In this document: one piece after another, positions 36,285 through 53,400 of the stretch | Layout: each line of letters starts with the position of its first letter | Position numbering within the stretch: the stretch's first letter is position 1 | From: Amaranthus tricolor | Lineage: Eukaryota; Streptophyta; Magnoliopsida; Caryophyllales; Amaranthaceae | Length of the DNA stretch: 64,000 nucleotides | Reading direction: 5' to 3' | Assembly (NCBI RefSeq): GCF_026212465.1 | Contig: NC_080059.1 | Location: 8,820,811 to 8,884,810 of the forward strand | Notes under the pieces: generated by a model | Seen by the model: only the letters and a program-made list of their open reading frames with translations | Database searches by the model: none | What the model was told of the DNA's origin: nothing | Translations under genes and position numbers: made by a program

Positions 36285-37064
36285 AAAATTTAAATCAAGA
36301 AATTAGATTTAAGAGATTAGAATGAATCAAATATACCTATAATTTGACTTGTTCAATTTTGCGAATTGCATTTTTAAACTTCATACCTGGAGTAGCTGAA
36401 AGCAAAGATTTCGATCAGCTTACTGAGAATTTTCCATCCGTGTATACATTGTTTAATGTATTGTAACAATGTTACACATACGAAATAAAAAAAATAAAAA
36501 ATAAAAATTAGGCATAAAAAAATATAAAATATAAAATAAAATATACAATAAAAAATAAAAATAAAAATAAATAAAAATTTAAAAAATAAAAATAGAACAA
36601 ATAAAAAACTTATATTTACTAATTTCTACTCCTATGTGAAATTTCTAAAGATTTCGGTCAATTCCCTTAAAATTCTCCAACCGTATTTACATTTTGTTGA
36701 TGTATAGTATACAATGCTACACAAACGAAATCTAAAAACATGAAAAATAAAAAAAAAAACAAATAAACAAATAAAAAATAAAAAAAATAAAAACAAAAAA
36801 TAAGACATAGAAAAATAAAAAATAACCTAGGTTTACTATTTACTAAATTAAATTTCATTAAAAATTTTCAACTAAAAAAAAATCAAATGGATGAAATTAG
36901 AATAAATCAAATCTATGTACTTTTTGACTTTTTCAATCTCGCGAATTGCACTCTTTAACTTCATACCAAAAAATAAAAGCAAAAATTTCGGAGAATTCTT
37001 TGAGAATTATCCAACTGTAATTACATTCTTTGTTGTATTGTAACAAAGTTACACAAAAGAAATT
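36285..37064 (+). repeat. Degenerate triplicated block in the CDKD 5' region
   Basis: Three related copies end at 36486, 36731 and 37064. Each has aaagatttcg, gagaattttcc (or close), tacatt, gtattgtaacaatgttacac and acgaaat. The first and third also share attagaat(g/a)aatcaaat and gcgaattgca upstream. The third copy ends 62 bp before the ATG, so it likely overlaps the promoter or 5' UTR. Confidence 0.75.
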
Positions 37065-37125
37065 GTTAGATCGATTCATTTAGGTTATAATTTAGGTTAT
37101 TTAGGTCGAATTCAGAAACTAAACA

Positions 37126-42545
<5,420 letters not shown>

Positions 42546-43304
42546 TGAGGTGAAGAAGGATCAAGAAAATGTTGATAATGATGATCATGTCACTGAGAGG
42601 AGGTTCTTGCTGGCACAAGATATGGCAACACACCAATGTCCATGGATTTTTCCAATAATACTTTTTCAAAGTATAGTTATTTCTCATTTTTCCATAATAC
42701 TTTTTCAAAGTATAGTTATTTCTCATTTTTTCCTTATCTATTGAAATCTTTTTTTAATCTGCATAATGAACTGTCATGTTGCATACGGGTTTATGGATAA
42801 ATGTAAACTGCTATGTGACATATAATTATGTATGAAATTTATTTGACATTGCGGTTTATGGATAAATATAAACTGATATATGACAAAGATCGAAAGACAA
42901 AGGACCCTCGATCGGAATGCCTCACCTCTCCTTTTAAGTGTTTTGCCTGTAACTATGAATAAAACAAATTTCAGCCCGTCATGTATGAGACCGTTTTACA
43001 ATGAGACAATCTCAAAACAAGAAGCCCATAAACTAAAAGTTTTTATTATTGGTTTATTTAACCCAAGTATGAGCATGTTTCACGGTGAGACCATTTTATA
43101 CAAGAATTTGTAAACAAAATTTGCTAACTTACTTTTATACTTTTATTTAGGATGGACATTTAAGGGTCTGGATGAAATCTAGACTGGACCTTTATCCAAA
43201 CCCCATACCTAATCTTCAATTTGAAAATTTAGACTTGTATTCAAACCCTTAGATTTCGAGTCAGGTTCAGACTCAAACCTTTAACTTTATCTTTCAATAT
43301 GAAT
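42546..43304. other. CDKD 3' flank up to the MULE
   Basis: Holds a 39-bp tandem duplication (42655-42732), repeated agtttatggataaatg/taaactg words (about 42787 and 42854) and a GAGAC/GTCTC repeat at about 42965-43115. No gene. Confidence 0.6.
42655..42732 (+). repeat. 39-bp tandem duplication in the CDKD 3' region
   Basis: Two copies of ataatactttttcaaagtat plus atagttatttctcatttt, about 110 bp after the stop codon, likely in the 3' UTR. Confidence 0.95.
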
Positions 43305-43489
43305 TTCAGAATTTTAGAAATATTTAAGCGAAAAAATAAAACAAATGAAGCAAATAAGCGAAAATCTAAAGTTTTCCCAAAAGTAAGCGTCTGAACCCCA
43401 AAGCTGTGCTTTGGATCTGTTCGCAGTTAGTAACTGCGAACAGCTATAAAAGACAAAAGAGCTGTTCGCAGTTACTAACTGCGAACAGA
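43305..43489 (+). repeat. Left terminal inverted repeat with two palindromes
   Basis: Matches the reverse complement of 47484-47668 over about 185 bp with few mismatches. Contains gcttattt-type sequence, ccccaaagctgtgctttgga, and two 27-bp palindromes at 43417-43443 and 43462-43488 (half-site CTGTTCGCAGTTA, one central base), separated by ctataaaagacaaaagag. Confidence 0.93.
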
Positions 43490-44086
43490 CCTGATATACA
43501 AATTCAGATCAGTTTCTTTTTTCGCAAAATCCCATTTCTCAAACCCTACCTCTCTCGACATTTCCACCTTCTCCCTCTAAAACCTTTGATTCATTCCATC
43601 AAATCGTGCAATCCTCTTTCAATTTGGCACTTCAAAATTAGTGTGGGATACTATAGCTTGCGCAAAGGTAAATTTTTTTGTGTTTTTTTGGTGTATATTT
43701 GGATTTTAGGGTTTTAACCAAATTTGTTTATTTTTTCAAATGTAGGTTTGTAGTTGTTAAATCAAGACTAATCTTAATCATCCATAAGCATTGAAGGTAA
43801 TTTCTAATTGTTTTTATAGCTTTATGTTGGATTTTGAAGTAATGTTGTTGTATTAGTTGAATATTATTAGAAAATGTTGATGTTGATGTTGGTATTAGAA
43901 ATGTTGTTTGTGAACTTATGAATTGATTTATTATTTGGATTATGTGTATTATATATGTATGAACTTAGCTACATTATGGATTTGAATAATTTGTAGACCA
44001 AAAAAGATTATAATCAAATGAATATAATGTACTTGTATGGGCATGAGTTGATGTTGATGTTGATTTTCTTTGTGTTAATATAGAAA

Positions 44087-45451
44087 ATGGCATCATTTCG
44101 TGTCACTATAGTATGTTTTTGGAATGGTTGTATTAGAGAAAATAATGGCAAAGTTCATTATGTTGGGGGAAGACGTAAGTTGTTTGCTTGCAATTCGAAC
44201 ATGGATTTGAATCACTTTAGACGTTTTATATCTTCTAAGATTGGATTGGACCCTACTAGAAGTACCGTAAATATAAGCTTTAAATATGCCTTGAGTGGAG
44301 AATTTATTGCCTTTCCTGTTGAGGATGATGTGGCTATAGATGCGATGTGGGAGCATTCAAAGTACACCCAAATTCCCTCTTTGGAGTTATACGTAGAAGA
44401 AGTACCATTAGAGAATGTAGTTGCTTCTAATCCTACTCCTACCCCTATGCCTATAGTAACTCAGGAAACTGTAAATCCCGTCGTTTCTCAACCCCCTACG
44501 AATCAAGTTCCAATTGATTCAATGGTTAACTTAGGAGAAATTGCTGAGATGGGACCTTGAGATGATGGAAATGAGAGTAATGAGCTCATTGACGATCCTT
44601 CTGAGGACGATGTGGATGTCGATGAGGATGCGCTAGCAAATGACATGACTCTAGGCAACATTCCTACAATCATTCCTCCTACACCTTATGCCCTCTGTCC
44701 ACCTTTAAACGAGTATGCGGAGGACAACTCATGGAGGACTTGGGCTTGTGATACCACATACACCGAACAGGGAGAGTTTGAGAAGGGTATGATGTTTGAT
44801 AACAAGGAATCGTTGTTGGAAGCTATCAGAGTGTATCATATTGGGAGAAATGTGGAGTACAGAACGGAGACCTCGAACCAAACTGTCCTTTCCTTGAAGT
44901 GTAAGCGGGGTTGTTCGTGGAAACTTAGAGCTACGTTTGACTCTAATATATCTTCATGGCGTATTGTTACCTATAAGGGTAAGCACGGTTCTTGTGTATT
45001 GGGTAGTGACAATGTGTCGGCTGGACACATTCACCTAACATCTTCTGTCATTAACAATGTTATTAGAAATTGTGTTGCTAAAGACCCATCCATTAAGGTA
45101 TCTGTCGTTCGTCAGATGGTTAAAGATCGCTTTGGTGTGGATGTGAATTATAAGAGAGCGTGGTGTGCAAAGCAACAAGCTTTGTTATCCATTTACGGGA
45201 CATGGGAAGGTTCTTACTCACTCCTTCCACGCTTTTTAGAAGCTTTGCAACATTCCAACCCGGGGTTAGTATTTGAGTGGTATTTTAAGGAGGACAATGA
45301 CATTGGTGTATATGTGAGACCTAATATTAGGACCTTCCAACGTGTCTTTTGGGCCTTTAAACCTTGCATTGAAGGCTTCAATTATTGTAAACCACTTATT
45401 GCCATTGACGGCACACACTTGTATGGTAAATATCGCCATACCTCTAGGTGA
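44087..45451 (+). pseudogene. MudrA-type MULE transposase, truncated
   Basis: Starts MASFRVTIVCFWNGCIREN, the MuDR N-terminal (PB1-like) domain of MULE transposases. An acidic linker follows, with an in-frame TGA at 44558-44560 (reading MGP, stop, DDGNESNEL). Then the DNA-binding part: GMMFDNKESLLEAIRVYHI, LKCKRGCSWKLRA with the Cys pair, VSVVRQMVKDRF. It enters the DDE domain at CKPLIAIDGTHLYGKY, whose Asp is the first catalytic residue, and ends there: the sequence passes into PMD coding in another frame at about 45430. The rest of the DDE domain and the SWIM zinc finger are missing, so no activity is expected. Confidence 0.9.
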
Positions 45452-47114
45452 GGCTACCATCACATTGCTTGATGTAGCCTTACTAACACGGCTTCCCATA
45501 GAGGGACGTGCCGTTTGTACAGGCGGACGCCAGCTATCAGGCTGGCGTGACATGGTGCATCGCATATTGGGAGAGCGCCCTCCACCGGAAGTGATCAGGG
45601 GGAGCGGTTTGCGATGCACATGGTTGGTTCAGACCTTCTCGCAACTCCCCGGAGATGCTGATGAGGGCACCATTTCGAGGTACGCCAAGGCGTACATCCT
45701 ATATTTGATAGGTGCTGTGTTGTTTGCCGATAAAACAAGCAACCAAATACAGCTCCTATACTTAACATTACTTGACGACCCGTGGGAGCGCATCGCCGAG
45801 TATAGCTGGGGCTCCGCAGCCCTAGGATACTTGTACAGGAGGCTTTGTGGTGCTGCCCATAAGAACGTCAAAGAGATTGCAGGACCACTAGTCATATTAC
45901 AGGTAATAACAATAACATTTCATTCTCATCCACATTTGGTTAATAACATATTAATAACATTTGCGATCGTTAGCTGTGGGCGTGGGAGCATATTCTTATC
46001 GGCCAACCTTACAGAACCGTTGGTCGTGGTGATACTGCTCCTCCACCACAACCAGGCCCAGATGTTGCGTACGGTTCGAGGTGGAATTTTGCCCGCCGGA
46101 CGCGCAAGCACACCGGCAGCGGTCTTGGATTCTACCGAGATCAATTAGACCTACTACGACCCAACCAGGTAAACATTTCAGTACTCATTAACATTAGTAC
46201 AATTTAATCAACATATCACTTACCTTTTTCATAACATGTATTTTAGTTTTTGTGGGACCCATACCCAGCGGAAGCCTACGCAGCTGTACCCGAACACTCG
46301 GGGATTCATTCCGGGGCGTGGAGGGCTTCTGTGCCACTCATATGCTTCGACATTGTCGAAGTACATCTACCAGAGCGCGTAATGCACCAATATGGGTTGG
46401 TACAGGGCATTCCACCGCCTTGTGACACTGAACCCCGGCTGCACCAAATTTCGCGAAGAAATCAAGCTGGGGCTAACTAGATGGAGATCAACGGGCGCCA
46501 CATCGCTCGTTGGGATCATAGACTTGAGCTGCTGGCACAAGGTGCGCCGATCGATGTTGTCGGCGCACCTACTACACCTGACTACATGCCGTGGTTCCTC
46601 TCCATCACGCGCCGATGGATGACACCACGTGCCATCTTGGAAGCAGCACATTACGCACCTGCTGCGCCTACGATGACCCAATTTGTAAGTCTTCATTTGC
46701 ATTTATTTGATTAAGTTTCCAATTAAATAATAAAATGTTACATTATCTAAATATTAATTGCAGGCACAAGGTGCGGCAAACGTGATTCGGTACAGCCAGG
46801 AGGAGCCGGTGAGGGAGATTGCGCATGGCATGCTCGTCGGCTCGCAGTTCCAGCACTTCATACCGGAAGTCGCTGCACAACACTCACCGACTATCTCCCA
46901 TACGCACATGGCATGCTCTCCTTCTTATGACTACCATTTGGAGGAGATTGATCATTCATATCCCGTTGACGCTGCGGGGACCTCGCAGGCTGGGCCATCA
47001 CAGCCATCACAGTACCAGTCCCCTCCACTGCCAGAGCGTCACGCGAACGCCTCTTTCTATTGTAGGAGGCGAAGGAGACCAACTCAGTTGGATAGGGTAG
47101 ATGAGGGTTCGTGA
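45426..47114 (+). pseudogene. Plant mobile domain (PMD; aminotransferase-like/MAIL) gene with one nonsense codon
   Basis: Four exons: 45426-45902, 45974-46168, 46247-46684, 46764-47114, all phase 0. Begins IPLGEATITLLDVALLTRLP, IEGRAVCTGG, then GLRCTWLVQTF, YAKAYILYLIGAVLFADKTS, YSWGSAALGYLYRRLC, LWAWEHILIGQP, the typical WDPY block and VMHQYGLVQGIPPPCDT. In exon 3 a TAG at 46478-46480 stands where family members usually have Trp (TGG), a G-to-A change. The C-terminal part (DYMPWFLSITRRWMTP, then a Pro/Ser/Gln-rich tail) continues in frame to 47112. Cellular PMD proteins (MAIN, MAIL1) help silence transposons; in MULEs the domain's role is unclear. No obvious N-terminal exon: the frame starts at the joint with the transposase. 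Confidence 0.88.
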
Positions 47115-47393
47115 GCGTTAACGATTACCTTTTGTGTATTTGGTTCGACTATGTACATATATATATATATTTTAATTGACTTGTATATTTCAAACATTTG
47201 TGTATATTTTGTTGTATATACATGTTTAATTACTTTATCATAAGCCCCAAACTTTGACTTATTAATGATCGGAGTTTTGGCGATGAATCATGCCGCCTTA
47301 AAAATACATCGACTTGTAATTACCTATTCTAATGTCTCTAGTGCAATTACAACAAACAACAACTCAAAAATAAAGGAAAAAAAAATTAATTAT

Positions 47394-47668
47394 CTGTCCG
47401 CAGTTAGTAACTGCGAACAGATATAAAAGACAAAACAGACTGTTCGCAGTTACTAACTGTGAACAGCTCTTTTGTCTTTTATAGCTGTTCGCAGTTAGTA
47501 ACTGCAAACAGCTCTTTTGTCTTTTATATCTGTTCGCAGTTACTAACTGCGAACAGCTCCAAAGCACAGCTTTGGGGTTCGAACGCTTACTTTTGGGAAA
47601 CGTTTACATTTTCGCTTATTTGCTTCATTTTTTTTATTTTTTCGCTTAAATTTTTCTAAAATTCTGAA
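47394..47668 (+). repeat. Right terminal inverted repeat with four palindromes
   Basis: Four 27-bp palindromes at 47394-47420, 47440-47466, 47485-47511 and 47530-47556, spaced 45-46 bp, with centres alternating G, C, G, C. Linkers are ctcttttgtcttttatag or its complement. Only the last two lie in the part that pairs with the left end. Confidence 0.93.
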
Positions 47669-48348
47669 TTTCAAAGGTTCAAAAGTCAAGTGTAAATGAA
47701 CATAGCCCAAAAAATATAAATGGGCTACATCCTCTCTCCTGCTTCTTGTGAGCATTCGTTTTCATTTCCAACTACTAATTTTTAACATTTTCGTATAGTA
47801 TAGACAAATTTTTCATTAAGGCCGTCTAATCGTGAGACGATTTAATATGGGTTGATTTTATATTTAGTTTAAAAAACTAAAAAAAACGCAACAGTTTTTC
47901 ACTTACTTAATTAATTTTTTTTAAAAAAAACATTAAATGAGATGTTTATATAGACTTGTCTTATGGTGACACGGTTTTATACAAGAGCCGTTGTTTCGTA
48001 TATTAGCAAATGATTGTCCTCTTTGATTAATAAATTAACAAAGGTCGTCCAAAGTAATGTCTTTTAAGTAATGGACACTATTAAGATTCTAATACTTGTA
48101 TAATTGAAGTAACTACTAATTGTATTACATTCATATTCATATACATTTAAGTGAAGCTTTGAGATTAGAAAACATGATTAATATACATTTGCTGTTATGT
48201 TTCTCATAAGCACAAGCCAAACAAATCGCTAGTATATAGTGGCTCCAACACTTATCTCTGCATGTATGTTAAACCAACTCCATTGTCATTTTTCTGTGTT
48301 ATATGACTTAGATAATTGCCTAAGCACTAGGCAGGGTTGAGTCTAGAT
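47669..48348. other. Spacer between the MULE and the WAT1-related gene
   Basis: Contains a GAGAC-type repeat at about 47813-47990 (gccgtctaatcgtgagacga, gacacggttttatacaag) and the 3' flank of the WAT1-related gene. No coding. Confidence 0.6.
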
Positions 48349-50423
48349 TCATGGAATATCAGACGTAAAACAATCTTTTGATTCTTCGTCTTCTGTTTTT
48401 TGTAATAGATGCCTACGCAATTGATCCTCTCCGCCTTGCTCTATCGATTTGTATTCCGTCGTCTTACCCCACAAAACTAAGTATAGCCCTAATGCTATGG
48501 TGATTGCTCCTAATACCCTGCGCGCACAAAAACACATTTGATTAGTTTTTTCGTTTTTGGTTTTTGGTTGTTGATTTTTCGAAGGTACAATCATTTGAAA
48601 CAAACAGAATGAATTGAAACGAAAACTAACCCTCCGGAATAGAGCTTATCTCCAAGAAAAAGAGCGGCTAAAATAGCGACTAAGACAGTCTGAACAGGCT
48701 GAAAAACTGCCACACACACAGGACCTCCTTTATGAATGCACCATGTTTGTAGCGAGATTACAAGTCCTGATGCAATAATTCCCTGCACAATACATATTAT
48801 CATTGCACTTGTGTGATCGTGTTGCTTATTCAACATATGAAGACATGAACCAATTGACTTACCGCGTACAGAATGGTGAGAACTTCCTCGCCTGATGCGA
48901 TTTTCCAGTGCTCGTAATCAGTCTCAATAAAGGCCGCAATTGCTAAAAATTGGACTAATCCGAAGAAACATGTGTACGAAGTTAAGGACAATTTGGCTGG
49001 GTACTTCTTCAATACGGATGCCTGATAGACCATCCAACCCGCCCAAGAGAAGCAATGTCCGAGAAGGAATATGCAGCCCCAAGTAATGTTGTGCGCAGTA
49101 TTAGTAGGCGAACCCATGATTCGTTCGAGTTGTGCTACCGAATTCTCTTCAGATTGCTCTGTAACTGTTTGGTGCAGTAAAGGAAAGCCTTTATACAATG
49201 TAATGATGCTTGCACCTCCTACACTTGCTATAGTTCCGAACACTTTGGCTAGTCCTTGTTTGCTGAATATGTTTACTTGTTCTAGTCTGCAAAATATCAT
49301 CCAATGTGAAAATTTGTCAGCTACCAAGAAAGGTCTAAATGTCTTTTAAGTGCGTCCCACCACGCACGGTTGTGGGTCGAATGCAGGTAACCTTGTACTA
49401 TTAGTGATAACAGTCAATAGAGATTGTTTTCAATTGAACTTTATAAGCAAACAACATCTGCAGCTTTATATTAATAAAAGTGCACATGATTTAATAATCG
49501 ATACCAAAGAACTGTCTTTGGCCCATCAAAACAAGGGACATCAATAGTAAACCAATGCAAAATATCATCAAATGGGAAAATAGTCACTCCCATTAAGCTG
49601 GGGTTGAGGTCGGATGTAGGCAACCTTATACTTGTTAGTAATAACAGTCAACAAATGTTGTTTTTGCTCGACTTTTATAAATAAACATTATTTATAACTT
49701 TACATAAATAAGAAGTGCAAATTTAATGGGTCATTTTAGACTTTTAGTATATTTCATTTTAAATGAAACCAAGAACTTTGTCTTTGTCCTAATCGAAATA
49801 AAGGACAAAAGTAGTAAACCAAGACAAAATTTAAATTACCCTAGCATACTGGCCAAGACAAATGTTATTGCAGGAACTGAATTTTGCATTCCAGATGCAA
49901 AAGTGGGAGATGCATAATACAAACCCAAAATGTAGAATCCTTGATTTGCAGTTACCCTATATAACACAAAACATGCATAATTAGACACTTTATTCAAGAG
50001 AATATTTAAATGGTTCAAAAAACTGAAATATTAGCTGATTTCAATCTTTTGGGATTAAATAACTGAAACATACCCGAGTAGTGCCAAAAAGAAAAACTCG
50101 ATCAACAACGAGAAAGTTAAATGCGGTCTTTCTTTCCTGTAAATTGTAATAAACGAAATCACAAACAACACCTTTTGCTAGACCAAAATTGTTAATCGAC
50201 ACAAGAATAAACAAAAGTTACGTACGTACCTTTCTAGAAAAAAGGCAATGGGAGCTAATATTAGTAAAGCAATGATGTTCCTATAAACCGGGTATACGAC
50301 TTTACTTACGCCAATGTTGAGTGCTACCCTCGAAACAATATGATACCCCGCGAAACATAATTGAAGGGAAAGTAGTCCGATTAACAACTTCATTTTCTCC
50401 GAACATTTACTCAAACTTGCCAT
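48349..50423 (-). CDS. WAT1-related protein (nodulin MtN21 / EamA-type transporter), 372 aa
   Basis: Six exons in transcription order: 50423-50230, 50136-50074, 49956-49840, 49286-48863, 48782-48631, 48517-48349; 1,119 nt, phases and GT-AG borders all consistent. Multi-pass membrane protein of the UMAMIT/DMT group, exporters of amino acids or auxin at plasma or vacuolar membrane. First EamA domain: LLIGLLSLQLCFAGYHIVSR, VYPVYRNIIALLILAPIAFF, ERPHLTFSLLIEFFFLALLG, NQGFYILGLYYASPTFASGM, QNSVPAITFVLAS. Second: WGCIFLLGHCFSWAGWMVY, then SLTSYTCFFGLVQF, GIIASGLVISLQTWCIHKGG, PVCVAVFQPVQTVLVAI, FLGDKLYSGG. Hydrophilic acidic C-tail. Length fits the family. The start is the Met before SLSKCSEK; an upstream in-frame Met gives an unlikely extension. 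Substrate cannot be told. Confidence 0.93.
49288..49838. repeat. Tandem duplication (about 267-bp unit) filling intron 3 of the WAT1-related gene
   Basis: tgcaaaatatcat recurs at 49288 and 49556; tagtaaacca at 49545 and 49812; both units contain a SINE-like core (gggtcgaatgcaggtaacct and gaggtcggatgtaggcaacc). The duplicated unit starts at the splice acceptor, and its copy lacks the AG. Confidence 0.8.
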
Positions 50424-53400
50424 ATTTGTTCGTTTGTACAAGAATGACGACTTATGTAATACGTTGATAATGATGATGATAGTACATTTATATATATACG
50501 TCATATACATATACATAAATCGTTGAAGGAACTACTAGAAAAATAAAATGATGATTGAAAATATAAAAAATTGTACAGCAAAAAAAGGGTCATGATGCAA
50601 CGCATAGGATATAATAAGCATATTTGCATGTGCTTACTATCTAATCATTCTAACTAAGTTGATTGGCTTGGCAGTTGATGTTGATATTGGCAGTTAATAA
50701 GGTTCCTAAGTGCCAAACCATGGAATTATTCTATGCTTTTGTCAACTTGATTTGTCTAGAACATTGAATCTTTGTTACGTGGGTTAAAGATTTATAATTT
50801 TTTGTTTTTGGATTATAATAAAATGACTGATCAAATTATGTGTAATATTGTTTATTTTATTAAATATATAAAATGTTTTGGGGTTTCAACTAAAAGTTTA
50901 AGATAAAGTGTAAAAGCTTAAGTGTGTGAAGTTACTCATGATGTTTCTACTAAATAAACTTCCGCATATTCGATCTCCAAACCTTAATTTAGGTGGGAGT
51001 CGCCTAATTTCAGGGGCGAACCTAGGAGCAAGAGGGGCTTACGCCTCAGACACATTTTAAAGATTAAAAAAACAATGCTTTAATATTTAATAATTAGAGA
51101 ATCTATAATAACATATTTACCGATTAAGAACTCATAATTAATATTTCACTTTGAATCTCTCCAATATTAAGACCAATACCGTCTAATTTAATGGTATTTG
51201 GGGGTATAAAATGTTGGTTTGGTCGAATATTTTATAAGGAGACAAACTAAAAGTATAGCATGTTGGACAGGTATTCATTCATTCAGTTAAGCCGAACATC
51301 AAAATTTAAGGGTGAGATACGTAACGTTGACTTTATAATGTATAATCGTACATTGTGTTATTAAGTTAAGATACGTTCTCATTTTATGATTGTGTATGAG
51401 AAGAGTACATTATTTTTTTAAAAAAAAAAAAAATTACGAATAGGTAAAAAATGAAAAGAAATGGATGAAAATCAAACTCGAAATTTTTATCTGAGAATGA
51501 ATATTTATTTCAACTGAAATAAGACTTAGTTCTCTACCTATATTAAACATGTTGTATTAAAAAGATAGTGCATTTGATCCTATGTTTATTTTTTGTCTTT
51601 GTTGACAACACTTAGAAAGATATTTGTTCATATCATATCAATAATCATATTATATTTTTGTTAGAAATACTTGTTGTTGAGGGCTTTTGAATTTCATATC
51701 CAAATTCGAAATTCACTCAAATTTAATATTTGGTAAATTTGAAAAATTAAGTTTCGATTCTAGCCAATGTCATTGTTGTTTTAACAGCATTAAAATTGAA
51801 AATTGAAAAATAATATTTCAAACTTTAACATTCTCAAATTTTTTATTTATGATATTATAATTAAAAATACATAATTTAAAATAAATAGCTTATTTTCAAA
51901 CACAACCTTAATTAATATCATAAAAGAAACTTGAAGTTGACGTAGTCAAAGAAACAACAAGAGTAAAATCATTTTAGTTCAGTTTAGTTCAAGTCCATTT
52001 AGTTCAATTAACACATGTCCTTAAAATTTAAGATCTACCCTGGTCCCTTGAGATATTACACTATCTTCTAAAAGTTCTCACTTTAATCTTCCTTATATAA
52101 CAGTAGGGCCATCTTATATATTTCAATTAAAATTGTTTTCTATATAAAAGTTTGGTATGTCTTAGTTGGAGCATATATCACTTTTCTCAGAAGCAAACTT
52201 AAATTCGATTTTCGTTAGTTTTTTTCCTCCCCTCAGCTTACACTTTGACAAAAAAAATAGAAAAAGAAATAATATTGTGTTTGTGAACACTCATGTCATT
52301 TCAAATTGTAGGTTTCAATTGTGAAATCATTTAATAAAGAATTTGAGAATGACAAGGTTTAGAAAGTCATTTTCAAATCTTCATCTTTAATCACTTTTAT
52401 AACAATGGTAGATTTAAATCAATTCCAAATTCGAATATTTTTACCAACAACAAAATTTAAGTTAAATATATATTTTCGAATAAAATCATCATTCCCAAAC
52501 ATAATATAAAAGAAATTTAAAACTTGAATCCCTAATAACAAATCAACCTTCTTTGTCCTTTTAGTTGCTTTTCTTTTATTCATACTATATACATATTATC
52601 ATCATCATCATTATATTCAATATTCTAGCTATGAAGAAAAATTCATAGCTAGATTGTACATATACACATCATCGTATTAATTAGTTAAGATATGTTGTCA
52701 TTTGTTTTTAAAGAAAAATATGGGGTTGATAGCTGATTAAATTGGTTGATTTGGGCAATTGATTATAAACACACTGTTAGAAGCAACTTGTTCAAAAAAA
52801 GTTGATTCATAACAAGTTATTTTAACCAACTAATCTACCAAACACTAGGATTAGATGATTTAACCATCTAATATCTATTTGTTGTAATATTATAATTGTG
52901 TAAGGAGAGTAATCTATACTTGCATTGTTATACCTCCACCTACATATACATTTACGCAGTAAAGATACTATCTTTGATGGAATGTTCATTTGTTGGCTTT
53001 GTTGACAACACTTGAAATATATTTGAAGATATGATATCATACTTTCTTATAAACAATAATAATTGTTGAGAGCTTTGGAATGATACGATTGGAATTTGGA
53101 AGCTAAGTGATTGATGAAGTATAGTTTATGCAGTCAAGGAAACAACCATAGAGAATGAAAATAGCAATGAAGATGTTTCCCAAATAATGATTCCACAAGA
53201 TTTGGTAGGCAAAATCAGGACCACACTACACAACTGCAAGGCCTGATTTGTATGATTGTCAAAGAACTAACTCAATTAAATTTTTAAATCAAGAGTTGAA
53301 ATTTCAAAATATGTTATATACTCTATTAATAATTTTATTTTTCGAAAAATCAAAGGTAGTTTTATTTATATATTTTGATTGTCTACACGAAAACCTTTTA

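Larger units (their letters stand above)
34941..37125. other. Intergenic region upstream of the CDKD gene
   Basis: Very AT-rich, with A/T simple repeats at 36180-36250 and 36490-36600, a 100-130-bp tandem duplication at 35195-35420, a fragment at about 36050-36180 shared with 42108-42232, and a degenerate triplicate just before the CDKD ATG. No gene. Confidence 0.6.
43305..47668 (+). mobile_element. Mutator-like element (MULE) carrying a truncated transposase and a PMD gene
   Basis: A 4.36 kb element with about 185-bp terminal inverted repeats (outer end TTCAGAATTTTAGAAA). Each end carries an array of a 27-bp palindrome. Inside, a MudrA-type transposase is cut right after its first catalytic Asp and followed by a four-exon plant-mobile-domain gene. 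MULEs carrying PMD genes are known in plants. No convincing 9-bp target duplication was found, so the outer borders may be off by a few bases or eroded. Confidence 0.88.

Noticed and set aside
45266..46144. Minus-strand frames of 72-117 codons within the MULE
   Set aside because: Antisense shadows of the transposase and PMD exons, which have clear protein similarity on the plus strand.
43301..47677. 9-bp target duplication for the large MULE
   Set aside because: The flanks (tttcaatat on the left, tttcaaagg on the right) share only six bases and their distance from the ends does not match; not strong enough to claim.
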